Below, in pieces: positions 33,135 through 45,100 of a stretch of DNA of 64,000 nucleotides. The notes under the pieces were generated by a model. The model was given only the letters and a program-made list of their open reading frames with translations, did not search any database and was not told the origin of the DNA. Numbering within the stretch: the stretch's first letter is position 1; each line of letters begins with the position of its first letter. The DNA comes from Tetradesmus obliquus (taxonomy: Eukaryota > Chlorophyta > Chlorophyceae > Sphaeropleales > Scenedesmaceae). Location: the NCBI GenBank assembly GCA_030272155.1, contig CP126199.1, forward strand, positions 1,674,001 to 1,738,000, read 5' to 3'. A program made the translations under genes and the position numbers.

Positions 33135-34100
33135 ACCGAGACCTCGCACTCGTGCAGGAACACTGTCTTGGCTGTGATGAAGCCCACCAGCTGCTCCTCG
33201 GCATATGGCCCTGCTGCTGCAAACGCTGCGCATGACCAGATCCTGCAGGAACAAGCACACAGAGGTAAGCATGCAGCAGCGTGTGGGGCAGCCCAATGAC
33301 ACAGGTTATGCAGCACTTCTGATAGCTGCACGTTCACCTGCTGCTGCGCTGCTGCTGCTGTAACATGTACCAGGCACCATGACGGACTGCACGCCCAGAT
33401 CTCGTCATGCCCCGATCTGCATGCCTTGACTTGCAAGACTACTGGCGTGTCAGGAGACCGTAGCACAGCAAACATGTATGGAACTGCCTAGCTGCTGCAC
33501 AACATGCGGATCAAAGAATTGAAAGGCTGCTGGTTGCATGCCGACTGACCTGTCTAGCCCATTTGTTGCTTTGTGAAAGAAGGCATCATCATAGTCAATC
33601 GGGAAAAGAGCAGCATGTGCAGCCTGCAGCAAGCACGGCAGGGCACAACAGGCAGTAATACGCTTGCTGCTGCGGATGCGCTGCTTGCTTGAGGCATCAC
33701 AGGGTACAATGGTCGATGGCGCTGCAGGAGAGAATGATTGCACGGTTTGATTTACAAAGCTAGCAGGCCTGACCAGTGGGAAGTGCTGCTGCTTTCTGTG
33801 CAGCACACACGCGCTGTGCAGCAGCATGCCCAAACACTACTGCAAGTGCTTGCTTGTGCGCTTCAGTAATGTCTGCTGGGGATGGATCACAACACATGCT
33901 CAACAGTTCAGCACTGCTGTCAAGGCATGCACCGTTGGGACTGCAGCATGTGAGCATGTATCCATGCCGCTTGTGCTGCTGCTTCCTGCACTCACCTTCA
34001 CAGCATGGAAGTCCTCAGGCATCAACGGTCGGTACTTGACCGTCAAAGTGCCGCTTGTAAGCTGCTGCACGGCCAGCAGGGGCTGCTCAAGAGCGCGCAT
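29588..34100 (-). CDS. NAA60: NAA60-like N-alpha-acetyltransferase (GNAT) with long Q-rich tail
   Basis: Exons on the - strand are 34100-33996, 33623-33550, 33242-33137, 32556-32408, 31517-31376, 30971-30832 and 30368-29588, giving 498 aa. The core follows NAA60: YRPLMPEDFHAVKAAH, then LFPIDYDDAFFHKATNG, LVGFITAKT, YILTLGVLEGFRGRGIASSL (acetyl-CoA motif RGRGIA at residues 125-130), and ALFLHVITYNTQAMGLYSMQ. The segment PWDVLSLALSPVRSALARIH corresponds to the C-terminal membrane-associating helices. NAA60 acetylates N-termini of membrane proteins at the Golgi (animals) or plasma membrane (plants). Human NAA60 has 242 residues; here about 260 extra Gln-rich residues follow, encoded by CAG tracts in the last exon. 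Exons 4 and 5 are each flanked by partial copies of themselves on both sides. Confidence 0.9.
31262..31880 (-). repeat. Echo copies around acetyltransferase exon 5
   Basis: The start of exon 5 (about 31497-31530) recurs at about 31583, 31672, 31761 and 31850, at a regular 88-90 bp, each with the acceptor region CACCTGCAGCATGT(G) except the last, which reads CACCTGAGG. The exon's 3' end plus donor (31373-31408) recurs once at about 31262-31290. Confidence 0.92.
32055..32900 (-). repeat. Echo copies around acetyltransferase exon 4
   Basis: The 3' end of exon 4, which carries the RGRGIA coding block and donor (32405-32500), recurs at about 32234-32314 and 32056-32135. The 5' end (CAGGCCCATGTGCTGCCGGTC on the + strand, at about 32536-32556) recurs near 32666, 32759 and 32873. 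Only 32408-32556 joins both halves in frame. Confidence 0.92.
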
Positions 34101-35367
34101 GGCTCCGGCCCCTGCTGCCCTGCCTCACAGCACAGCTCCACTGCTGCTTCAACGTCCGAACCGCACTAGATGTTATCCTTGGTTACTGACCAATGCAATA
34201 CGATATCACTAAAGTTTGGTGTAACGAGATTGTGTGCGGAGACGAAGCCAGGCGTGTGCATGCACGGGGCTCTTGAAGGCAGATGCAAGCACAGCTGAAG
34301 CACTTGGTATCTGGAGGCAGGTGAGCAGTTGGTTCAACGTCGATTATGTCCGTCAAGGCACGGGATCGGCTGAGGTACTCGACGGCTTCAGGTACAAAAA
34401 CTTCATTGACATTTGTCAGTCTGTTGGCACAACTGTTTCAAGCTGGAGGATATGGGTGCAAAGGTGCAGGGTCATGGAGAGATCGGTAAAATATAATCAG
34501 TGGCAAGGCGGTTCGATCTAGCACCAATGGCAGCAGCAGCATGTGGTAGTTTGTGATTGGAGGTCAACGTCAACATTGCTGTGCTCCCCACAACAGGCCA
34601 GCACCTATAACACCGTCAAGTTTCTCTCAATCAATCCCCCAATTTACCATATCTACAGTCAGAAAGCGGCTGAAACCAGAGTTCAAGCACATCTGAGTGA
34701 AACCATGCCAGCCTGATCAGAAGCAGGTGCTGTGCCGCGTACTGCGATACCAGTGGTTGTAAATCCTTTCATTTACAAGTTGCATGCCAATGGAAACCAA
34801 ATTATTCAATAATCTATGTTTGTGGTCGGTTGGATGACCCAGAAAGCTTGTATAGGATGGGCAGAACAAAGAGGGGGGGGGGGGGGGGGCAGCTCAGCAC
34901 AGTGTAAGCCGGCTTGTTGATGTCGCCGACGGGGCGCAAACAGCGTAATTTTAAAAAAGTTTCGAAGCTTTAAAAAAGGCGAAACAAGTGGGAGGAATGT
35001 TTGAATCCACCTGAAGAAGAGGGGTTATGACTAACCATGGAACGAATATACGTGGTAGTTTCATGCCAGCCAAGCAATGGCACCCCTCCGTGGTCATGCT
35101 GCCCGGTCAAACTGGCCATTGCTTCTGTGTCTATGCTTGGAGTGCTCTGCATGTCTGCAGGACGTGCAAACCATTGCAACAAGAAGCGGCCGTTCCAGAC
35201 CTGAAGCTGTACACCGAGTTCACTTGTGTTGAGGTTGCTAATCATACTGAGGATTTCGCTAATCGTTTTGACAGTTCAACAAGAGGGCTTCGCCCACTTC
35301 TTGATCGCTGCACTCACCAACAGCAGCCTGAGCAGCAGCTGATTGCCTCGAAGCCACAAGTGCGGCC
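34101..35367. other. Divergent intergenic region between NAA60-like and CHR genes
   Basis: No gene seen. Includes a G17 run at 34873-34889. It must contain both promoters; no element is clear. Confidence 0.5.
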
Positions 35368-36002
35368 ATGGCGCCAATTGCCCCCACCAACAACGAGAGC
35401 ACGATAGTTGTCAGCCACAATGACGCAGAGCATGCCCCTGGCCTGCACCAGCGGCGGCATGGTGCCCTAGAGGTGGAGCAGCAGCACGACAGCAGCAGCC
35501 CTGACACATCATCACCAGATGTGGAGGCAGCTATCAGCAGCAACCCCAGCAATGACAAGGACGCAGCTGTCCCCGAAGCAGTAGAACAGCAGCAGGTGGA
35601 AGAGTACGCAGCTGTCAGCTATGGTGACATCGCCAAGCAGTTTTCCATTCTGGGCTGGACTGCCTTCGGCGGGCCAGCTGCACACATCGGCATGTTCCAG
35701 CGGGTAAGCAGCAACCCTGTCACTGATCAACAGCTACACCTCGTGCTGTGTGCAGAGCCACAGCCTATCCTCGGGCGCTGCAGGGGTTGAACAGAAACAG
35801 GGCATGGGCTGCTTGGTCAACCTTACCTGATTACTGAGCCTCGCTGAGAGTGTTCAGCAGCAGCAGCATTGCAGCAGCGCTGCAGTGCCTATCTTGCACG
35901 AAAGTCCACCCTCTGTTCATACTTGCTATTGTGCTGCACTTAATGCCATCAAGGTCCAAGCAACCCATACTGCCGCCAGACCCTGCCACCTTTTGTGACA
36001 GC

Positions 36003-36064
<62 letters not shown>

Positions 36065-39000
36065 AGCGCCTGGTGGAGAAGCTGCGCTGGATGAGTGACG
36101 AGGTGTACGGGGAGCTGTTTGCGCTGGGGCAGTTCATGCCAGGGCCCACCTCCACGCAGGTGTCATTTGCAATCGGCATTGTCAAGAAGGGCCTGAAGGG
36201 TGAGCAAACAGCGCTGCCTTTGGTTAGGTGGTTTTGATGTTGGATTTTCATTTATCCGCATATACAAAGGAAGGCCAGAAGGGTGAGCGCATGCAGCCAT
36301 GCAGGGCAGTTGTGGATGGCAGATGCGCAGCGGTCAGCAGGGGCGCTGTAGGTCGGCCGTTGTGCAGCATCTGTTGCAGCCGAGCTAGTTTGCTGGTAAT
36401 GGGTGTTGCTGCTGCTGGTTCAGGCTTGGTTTGATTGTAATGGAAAGCAGCACTTGCAAGATCAGCTTGCGCTGCAAGCAAGAATTACCGTACACAGCTG
36501 CACTGCGTATGCCTGCGCAGGTGAACTCCCGCTGCTCACACTACTGCTGCTGCTGCTGCTGCAGGTGGTCTGCTGTCTGGTGCGCTGTTCCAGTACCCTG
36601 GCGCGTTCATCATGACAGCAGTGGGCGTGTTTGCAGCAAACAGCCTGGTGGATCCCACAGGGCCCCTGGCTGGCGTGGCCTCAGGTGCGTAGTGAGAGGT
36701 CCCCTGTTCAAACCTGCGGTTGTGCATTCATTGCGTCTTTGCAGCAGGTTTGTTGTTCAAACAGCCTGGTGGACCCCACGGGGCCCCTGGCTGGCGTGGC
36801 CTCAGGCACGTGAAGTGGTCGCCTGTCCAAATCTGTGTTTGTGCATGCTTTCCGTGTCCGAACAGCCAGGTGGACCCAACAGGCCGCCTGGCTGGCGTGG
36901 CCTCAGGTGTGCCGCAGGCGGTTGTGCGTTGCACCTGCTTGTGTGATTGCTGGTTGTGAATAAGGCTTTGCTGCGTTGGTCAGGGTGCAGTTGATCCAGT
37001 CGTAGCACTCTACAAACTACACACTTCATCAACGGCATGCCCAGGTGCCACAGCTTGCATGCTGCATGTGCTGCGTCCCAAGCTGCTGCCTCTAGCTGCC
37101 TTCATGACGCGACCTGCTTCTGCATCAACCTCAAATGCACGTCCCTGCAGGCGTGGCAGCTTTGGTGTGCCACATCCCAACCTGCCTCTCATGTACTCAC
37201 ACACTCGCCCTGCTGCTGCGGCACTGCAATGCGCATGTGCACCCCTGCAGGCGTGGCGGCTGTTGGTGTGGCGCTGGTGGCGTCTGCTGCCAAGGGCATG
37301 GCCTCAAAGTTGTGTGCCGGGCCGCTACTGTCCATCATCTGCACACTGGCTGCTGTCATCGCCTACTACTGGCCCAAGGCATACACCTTCCCTGCGCTGA
37401 TTGCTGCTGGCGGGCTGGCCACCCTGGGCTGGAGCTACTACAAGAAGCAGACGCCGCCGCCAGTCAAAGTGAGCGTTATATAATAGTCAAGATAACAATG
37501 GCTGCTGCAGAGCTGGACGAGTGTGGTGTTTGAGTTGTAGCAGCCTGGTTTGAGGTTGGCGGCCAGAAGCCGACATTGCCGTCAGCAGGGTGCACGGACC
37601 GTTCAGCATGTGCAAGGGTGGTGCTTTACCGCTGCCAACGACTTATCTTGCTGCCAACTCACCCTGCTGCTGCTGTTGCTGCTGCTGCTGCTTCCCAACC
37701 GCGAATTACCGCAGGAGACGGACGCCTCTGTGCGCAGCCACGGCCTCAACATGGTGTGGGGCGGCATCACAATCGCAGTGTGGCTGATCGTGCTCATCCT
37801 GACAATCGTCCTGGCTTCAACCCTACCAAATGCACCGCTGCCACTCAAGTGGTGGGAAGTCTTCTACCGCACGGGCAGCATCATCTACGGCGGCGGACAG
37901 GTCGTGCTTCCAATGCTGTACACCGACGTCGTGCAGAAGACGTGCGATGCAGCGGGCCAAAACTGCAGCGAGGCAAATTCCTGGGTGACAAGCGAGCAGT
38001 TTTACGCAGGCCTCGGGGTGGCGCAGGCAATGCCGGGGCCCCTGTTCAACTTTTCGGCATACCTTGGAGCTATCATTGCGATGCGCGCGGGGTATTCCTT
38101 TGCTGTGGGAGCTGTGCTGGCGTGGTTTGGGCTGTTTGGGCCGGGCGTGCTGCTCATCTTTGGCATCATGCCTTTCTGGGGCAAGTTCAGGACCTGGTCG
38201 ATGTACAGGAGGGTGAGTGGCGGCGCGGTGTAGTCTGCCTGGCTGAACCCTGCGTCAACTGTGTGCTGCTGCTCATCTTTTGCATCTTGCCTTTCTGGGG
38301 CAAGTTCAGGACCTGGTCGATGTACAGGAGGGTGAGTGGCGGTGGCGGCAGTATGTGTGCAGGCGCCCCGCGCTGAACCCGCGCACGATACTTAAGCAGC
38401 GAGCGGTGATGTGCATCAAGTGCTAGGCATGATAGATAGTGCGGCCAGACCAGCAGTTGAGGCGTGCAAGCGCCTGAACAATTTGGTACATCATCGCGCA
38501 GTGTGCCGGCAAGCGCTCCTTATCTGCGCTTTGTGCTGGCATCCACCTCTCCCCTCTTGAATTCTGTGTTGCCCAGCATTCAGCAGATTGCTAGCTCAAA
38601 CCAAACTTGCAAACAAACAATCTTTGCATGCTGTTCTGTGCTGCAGGCCCTGCCTAACCTGAATGCTGCTGGCGTGGGGCTCATCGTTGCCAGCGTGTTC
38701 AGCCTCACCCTGTGCATCAACCAAAACTCAACCTGATATGCGCATGTTGCCCTTGCTCTGCCCTGCAGGCTCTGCCAGGCTTAACGCTGCTGGCGTGGGT
38801 CTCATTGGTGCCAGCATGTTCAGCCTCACCATGTGCACATGATCTCAAACCTGTACCTCATGTGTTCTTTGCCCTTGCTCTGTCCCGCAGGCGCTGCCCG
38901 GCCTCAATGCTGCTGGCGTGGGCCTCATTGTTGCCAGCGTGTTCAGCCTCACCATGTTCACAGCAAACAAAGCATGACCTGGCTCCTGCAGTGCTGCTCT

Positions 39001-39350
39001 GTGCTGCAGGCGCTGCCTGGCCTCAATGCTGCCGGCGTGGGCCTCATCGTGGCCAGTGTGTTAAGCATCACCCTGTTTCTCTATAATCAACCTGTACCTG
39101 ACGTGTGCTGTGCCTTCGTTCTGCCCTGCAGGCTCTGCCAGGCTTAAACGCTGCCGGCGTGGGCCTCATCGTTGCCAGCGTGTTCAGCCTCACCTTTGGC
39201 GCCCTGAGCGTGAGCGAATTCAAGATGACCTCGCTGTGCATTGGCATCGTGGCATTTACTGCGGTGGACCAGCTCAAGTGGTTTGAGCCTGCCGTGGTGG
39301 TGGCTGGGGGTGTGATGGGCATCATCGCGTGGGCGGGCAAGATGATGTGA
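35368..39350 (+). CDS. CHR-family chromate transporter
   Basis: Exons 35368-35703, 36067-36199, 36565-36684, 37251-37468, 37715-38212 and 39132-39350 give 507 aa. The N-terminus is a hydrophilic, Ser/Gln-rich leader of about 90 residues. The first CHR half shows LGWTAFGGPAAHIGMFQ and ALGQFMPGPTSTQVSFAIG. The second half shows YRTGSIIYGGGQVVLPMLY and GVAQAMPGPLFNFSAYLGA. This is the two-domain long form of the family, with the GGP and PGP motifs in each half. CHR proteins export chromate in bacteria; eukaryotic algal members are less understood. The last exon ends FEPAVVVAGGVMGIIAWAGK. Almost every exon edge has extra tandem copies, including three copies of the stop-codon end. The acceptor of exon 2 is preceded by 20 CTG units. 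Confidence 0.93.
36004..36066 (+). repeat. (CTG)20 immediately before a TAG acceptor
   Basis: Twenty perfect CTG units end at 36063 and are followed by TAG, then coding exon 2 of the CHR gene. The repeat takes the place of the polypyrimidine tract. Confidence 0.93.
36756..36905 (+). repeat. Downstream copies of CHR exon 3 end
   Basis: 36759-36805 and 36861-36905 repeat the last part of exon 3 (about 36640-36684), encoding NSLVDPTGPLAGVAS. The first copy has gc instead of gt at the donor; the second keeps gt. Confidence 0.92.
37145..37172 (+). repeat. Upstream copy of CHR exon 4 start
   Basis: CCTGCAGGCGTGGCAGC followed by TTTGGTGTG repeats the exon 4 acceptor and first codons (37245-37275), about 100 bp upstream. 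Confidence 0.8.
38262..38342 (+). repeat. Downstream copy of CHR exon 5 end
   Basis: Near-perfect copy of 38142-38220, including the FWGKFRTWSMYRR codons and the gtgagtggcgg donor, offset by about 121 bp. Confidence 0.95.
38642..39131 (+). repeat. Four upstream copies of CHR exon 6 start
   Basis: Copies begin at about 38645, 38768, 38890 and 39009, before the real exon at 39132. Each has a ctgcag-like acceptor and encodes variants of ALPGLNAAGVGLIVASVFSL. Spacing is 119-125 bp. Confidence 0.95.
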
Positions 39351-39354
39351 GGAT

Positions 39355-39657
39355 GGTGCGCGGCAGATTGCGCCGCCTTGCATGGCAGGGGTGATGTGGC
39401 AGCAGCAGCAGCAGCTGCAGCAGCAGCAGCAGCTTCCTGTGCTGAAGCACGTCGAGTTTTGTAGTGGTGGCTTGACTTAGACTGTGCAGTGCCAGCGTCC
39501 CGTTGCCTTGTGGCATTCACTGCGGTGGACCAGCTCAAGTGGTTTGAGCCTGCCGTGGTGGTGGCTGGCGGCGTGAGGGGCATCATCGCGTGGGCGGGCA
39601 AGATGATGTGAGGATGGTGCGGGGCAGATTGCGTCGCCTTGCATGGCAGGGGTGATG

Positions 39658-39691
<34 letters not shown>

Positions 39692-40135
39692 TCCTCCCTG
39701 CAGCAGAAGCACAGTCAGGGTTGTAGTGGTGGCTTGACTTAGACTGTGCAGTGCCAGCGTCCCGTTGTCTTGTGGCATTCACTGCGGTGGACCAGCTCAA
39801 GTGCTTTGAGCCTGCCGTGGTGGTGGCTGGCGGCGTGATGGGCATCATCGCGTGGGCGGGCAAGATGATGTGAGGATGGTGCGGGGCAGATTGCGTCGCC
39901 TTGCATGGCAGGGGTGATGTGGCAGCAGCAGCAGCAGCAGCAGCAGTAGCTCCTCCCTGCAGCAGAAGCACAGTCAGGGTTGTAGTGGTGGCTTGGTGGT
40001 ACTGTGCAGTCCCATCATCGTGTTGCAGTGCCGCATTCACTGCGGTGGACCAGCTCAAGTGGTTTGAGCCTGCCGTGGTGGTGGCTGGCGGCGTGATGGG
40101 CATCATCGCGTGGGCGGGCAAGATGATGTGAGGCG
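39355..40135 (+). repeat. Three downstream copies of the CHR stop-codon end (period about 260 bp)
   Basis: The exon 6 3' end, from ACTGCGGTGGACCAGCTCAA through the TGA stop, recurs at about 39512-39612, 39772-39873 and 40031-40132. Between copies lie (CAG)n tracts and a GTTGTAGTGGTGGCTTG motif. All copies retain an open reading of the last codons and the stop. Confidence 0.95.
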
Positions 40136-42141
40136 GCTGCAGCGCACAACGAGCCTTCGTGGCAGGAGCGATGTGGCAGCAGCAGCGGACAACAATAGAT
40201 TGTCGAAAACTGGGGCAAAGGCGTTTGCTGTGTGGTGGCGTGATCTTGCAGCGCTGTCGCATGGCAATGCAGGGTACTGTGCTGCGTCTCTGTTTACTGT
40301 GACCATACTGCCGGTGCAGTAGTGACCCGGCGGCGACAGCAGGCTGATGACTACACAAGGCAGCTGATGGGTTGTTACGGGGTGTTTGGGGCTGACGGCA
40401 GGGGCGAATGTTGGTTGGGTGGTTGCAATAGCGGGACGGCTGCTGTTGCCTTCCTGCAGTGAGCTTCATTGCCAGTTGGTTGCTGGCCCAACAGTAAGTA
40501 GTGTGCTGTGTTTATCTTGCCTAGCTGTATGCAAGGCCACACTTTTTTCAGCTGGAGTGCAAACAGTAGTATGTGGCAGTGCATGCATTCGAGGGAAGGT
40601 GGCTGCAATGCAGCCACATGAGCGTCAGCAGCTTTTTTTTCTGCCAGCCAGCTCTTCAGTACAGTGACTGAGGCTTGAGGATGCGCATTGCGTCACACAC
40701 ACACACACGGCTTTGCGCAGCATTTAAACCCAATCATGGAGTAGTGCAAACTACTATCTGGTGGAAAGGCTCGTACTAGCTCTTGCTGTGACTTGCTGCA
40801 TGGAAGCATTGCGTGTTTGTGGAGCTGCAGCCGATTGCTGCTGCTGGTGGAGCTCTGATGTGACCAGTTGTGGTGGCGCTGCCGGTGGGCAAGAGGCAGC
40901 AGTGTGTGCATTTTGCGACGGGCAAGAGGCAGCAGTGTGTGCCTTTGCTCAGCAGCATAGCTTAGAGCTCAGACTGCGCAGTATGGTGTGCCCGGTTCAT
41001 TGAGTGGGTGTGCCGCTGGATAGAATCTTAGAGCTCAATTTCATTGCCGGCTGTGGTGCACTGCAGTGGCACTTTGTTGGTGACACACACAGCACCATAA
41101 TCATGCTTGGTATCCAGCTTGCTGCTCTGGCAGTTGGCTGTCACAGAGCGTTCTGTGCTGTGCAAGCATGCCTATCTTATGGCTGCATCTCCATCAGAGT
41201 CTGGACACTCATCTCTCTGTTGCAGCCTTGCATGGCAAAAGAGCGTATTGTGTTCTGCAGTCTGCTTGAACCCAACTGAGCCACACGCGGATCTTGTTGG
41301 TCATGTCTTCAAGGGCCTGCATTGCACACTACATCGTATCCAACGCACAGCTGGTGATATGCGTGGTCCTGCAGAATGCTTGAGCAGCAGTGACGTTCAG
41401 TTGATGCAACTGGCGGGCGTGCTGCTACAACTGACACGCCTGCTGCTGCCAAGCAGGTTATGGCAGACTGGTTAATAGTTTTATAGCTGTGCTCTTGCAT
41501 ATGGTACAACTGCATGTCGCTGCCCTGCAGCCAGACTGGGCACGACCATTGCATTCAAGATCATGTTGATGTCATGGCATGCATGTTGCATGACAAAACA
41601 GCAGTATTATTGGTCAGGCACAACCTGTGCTGAGTAGGTGCCCATGCTGCTCCTAGATTTTGGTGTAACACGTTTGAATGTTGGCGTCGTTGACACATTC
41701 TAACTTCACGCGCGCATGTTAACTACCTGATACGAGCCGCTCGTGACGAACTTCCCGCAGGAACTGATGAGCACTCAACATGAACGGAGGCTATCTCTGA
41801 AATATAGAGGGCGACTTGACTGCCGGTTACTGCGACGTTACTAATGCGGAATCGGCGAATGCTTTGTCCAATGCGGGCTACGCTGCTCCTTGACAGACCC
41901 TAAGCCCCAGCTGCATGATGAGCTGTTTTCTCTTACTGCTGCTTCGTATGGGCGCAATGGTACTACACATCACGATCGTGTTTTTCCAGGCTCTAGCGCA
42001 CCCAATGTAGCTTCCAGATACCACCGCTGTGCTGCTGGTGCTGCGTGCACCTCACAGTTGCAACTGCTGCTGCTGCTACTGCTTCTAGTAGGACTTCCTC
42101 ACAGCACCAGCAACAAGACCGCGCAACAACAGCCGCAAAAC
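40136..42141. other. Intergenic between CHR and PM20D1-like genes
   Basis: No gene seen. It contains a short GGGCAAGAGGCAGCAGTGTGTG duplication at about 40887-40942, a (CA)n run near 40697, and a TGTAA at about 41662. The AT-richer part after 41660 may be the downstream promoter. Confidence 0.5.
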
Positions 42142-45100
42142 ATGAACTTACAATCAACGTTAAGTTTGCTGTTGGTTGTTTCACTTCTGAGCCTGGCTGC
42201 GCGCGCTGACAGCACACCAGCTGGCACCACAACAGCAGACTCTCTCTTCCAGCCATGCCCCTTTCCAGCCTTTGACTCAGCACTGCAACGCTTCAGCAAG
42301 GTTTTAACCTTCAAAACCATCAGCAGCGCTCACACAGACAACATTGCACTGCATCCTCAGGAGTTCCCAGCCCTTTGGTGAGCTGCAGTGATGTCTTCAG
42401 CAGTGGCAGTTGTGCAGCAGCTGCTAAAAGGCAGTGCTGCAGAAATGCAGAGCAGACAGGTGCTAACAGCAGCTGTTGGTGCTGCTGATGCGTGTTTGGG
42501 TGTTGCACTGATCTTGCTGTGCTTGTGGTGCTGTTTTTGAGCTGCTGCAGGGAGTGGGCAGCTGCAGAGTATACAGAAGTGTTTGAGCAGCTGCAAGTTG
42601 AACAGGTAAGAGCTTGCCCAGGCGATGCCTAGGGTTGAAGGATATATACACTTAGCAAAAGCATATCGCAACATAATGCGTACTGGTGGTGTGCATGGGA
42701 TGGGGTTACATTCATGTCACGCAGTACTGTACTGGATTGCCTTTGACACAGCAACATCTGTCGTACAGCATGCTGTGCAACACTCCTTGAATGAGCAGCT
42801 TGCAAGCCGTTGGGCCACCATACACCAACAGCATGGGCCTTGCCAGTGGTAGCAAGGGACAGCCCTTTAGTATGCGGTCTTTGAAAGAGAGTGAAGCCTT
42901 GTGAAAGTGTAAAAGTAAAAGTGTAAAAGTAAAAGTGTTATGTGCCTGGTACTACCGTAGTATGGCAGCAACCCCAGCCCTAATGCTGCGCCTGGCATGC
43001 ATGTGGCGCTTTCACAACGGCACCACCATGCTGACAAGTGTCAAAAGTCCGTACCATGCGCTGCTGCTGCTGCGGCGGCTGCTGCTGCTGGCTGCTTGCA
43101 GGTTGGGGCTGGTGGCTTGAGCCGGCTGGTCACGTGGCAGGGCAGTGACCCCAGCCTGCTGCCAGTGCTGTTTGTGAGCCACGTGGATGTGGTGCCAGTC
43201 ACAGAGGAGACGCTAAAGGTGTGAGATGCCACGCTGCTGCTGTTATGTTGTTTGTGTGTCTCTGGTGTTTGCTTGTGCGCCCTGCTGCCGGTGCTGTTTG
43301 TGAGCCACTGGACGTGGTGCCGGTCACGAGGAGACACTGAAGGTGAGGGGCTGCATGCTGAGGCCTTTGCTATAGACCTGCTGCTGCAACTGCTGCTGCT
43401 GCTGCCCGTGTTGTTTGTGAGCCACGTGGACGTGGTGCCAGTCACAGAGGAGACATTGAAGGTGTGAGACAAGTAAAACTGCATGCTGAAGCTCTGATCA
43501 AGGCTCTAGAGCAAAATATCTTCTGCTGCTGCTGCTGCCTGGATGTCCTGCATTTCCAAAAGACCTTGCTATTACATGCCACGCTGCTGCTGTTATGTTT
43601 GGATATGTTTCCGGTTTCTGTCGTCTTAAACGGCCTTCGCTGCTGCATGCCACACAATTAAACCAAATTGCAATGCGTGTCCTACTCGCCACACATGCTG
43701 CTGACCGGGTGTTGCTGTCTTTTGCAGGACTGGACGCATCCCCCCTTCAGTGGTGCTGTCGAGGATGGCTACGTGTGGGGCAGGGGAGCCATGGACATCA
43801 AGGTGACACTGGCACTGTTATTTCATATGTTATATAACATGTTAAAGTGTTAGCTGTATTGTTATGACATCAATTACCTACACGTTATCGACAGATGCTT
43901 GCCCAGCAGCTGGTGCCATTCATTTTGTTGCGTCATCCTCCAGCCTGCAGGGTCGCTTGGGTCGCCATGCTGTGCAGCAGTGGATGGAAAAGGGGCTGCA
44001 CCAGTGCTGCATTTAGACACGCTTTCAACCCAGTGCAACACCCATGATGCAGCCTGGCACTGCCTGCGGAGGCTCTGCAGCACATCGGCACTTCCGATCA
44101 CACTCACTGTGCCATGCCGCTGCTGCCGTGCACCTGACACATGCATCCTTGTGCCACAGGGTGTGGCAATAGCTCTGCTGGAAGCCGCAACTGCGCTGCT
44201 GCGGGATGGCTTCAGGCCCGCCGCACGCTGCTGATTGCCGTATGTGTCGTGCATGCCACTACTGCTGTGTACCTTACACATTCACCATTGATCTGCAGGG
44301 CACAGCAATAGCTCTGCTGGAAGCCGCAACCGCACTGCTGCGGGAAGGCTTTGAGCCACCACCACTGCTGCTGTGTACCTCACACACGCACCCTTGCGCC
44401 GCAGGGCGTAGCGATAGCGCTGCTGGAAGCCTCGAACTGCACTGCTGCGGGAAGGCTTCAGGCCCGGCAGGATGCTGCTGATTGCCGTATGTGTTGTGCA
44501 TGCCACTACTGCTGTGTACCTTACACATTCACCATTGACCTGCAGGGCACAGCGATAGCTCTGCTGGAAGCCACAACCGCGCTGCTGCGGCAAGGTCTGA
44601 AGTCCCGCAGGACGCTGCTGATTGCTATATGCGTCGTGCATGTCACTACTGCTGTGTACCTTACACATTCACCGTTGACCTGCAGGGCGCAGCGATAGCT
44701 CTTTTGGAGGCTGCAACTGCGCTGCTGCGGGAGGGCTTCAAGCCCCGCCGCACGCTGCTGATTGCACTGGGGCATGATGAGGAGGTGGGGGGTGCCAACG
44801 GCGCGGGGCAGATGGCTGCGCTGCTCGCTGCAAGAGGAGTGAAGCTAGCCATGGTGTGGGATGAGGGCAGGTGAGGCGGTGCAGGCAGCTGTCTACCACC
44901 CCACCCCACCCCCACCCAACCCGCATAAGTTGTTCACATCGCGAAAAGCTGTGGGGCACGGTAGGCTTATATCTCTAGAGGCACTACTTGCTGGGGCATG
45001 ATGAGGAGGTCGGGGGCGCAAAAGGCGCGGGGCAGATGGCTGCGCTGCTTGCTGCGCGTGGAGTGAAGCTGGCTATGGTGTGGGATGAGGGCAGGTGAGG

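Noticed and set aside
39901..40131. Frame encoding the last CHR residues as a separate small protein
   Set aside because: It is a tandem copy of the CHR exon 6 3' end, with no start context or upstream domain.
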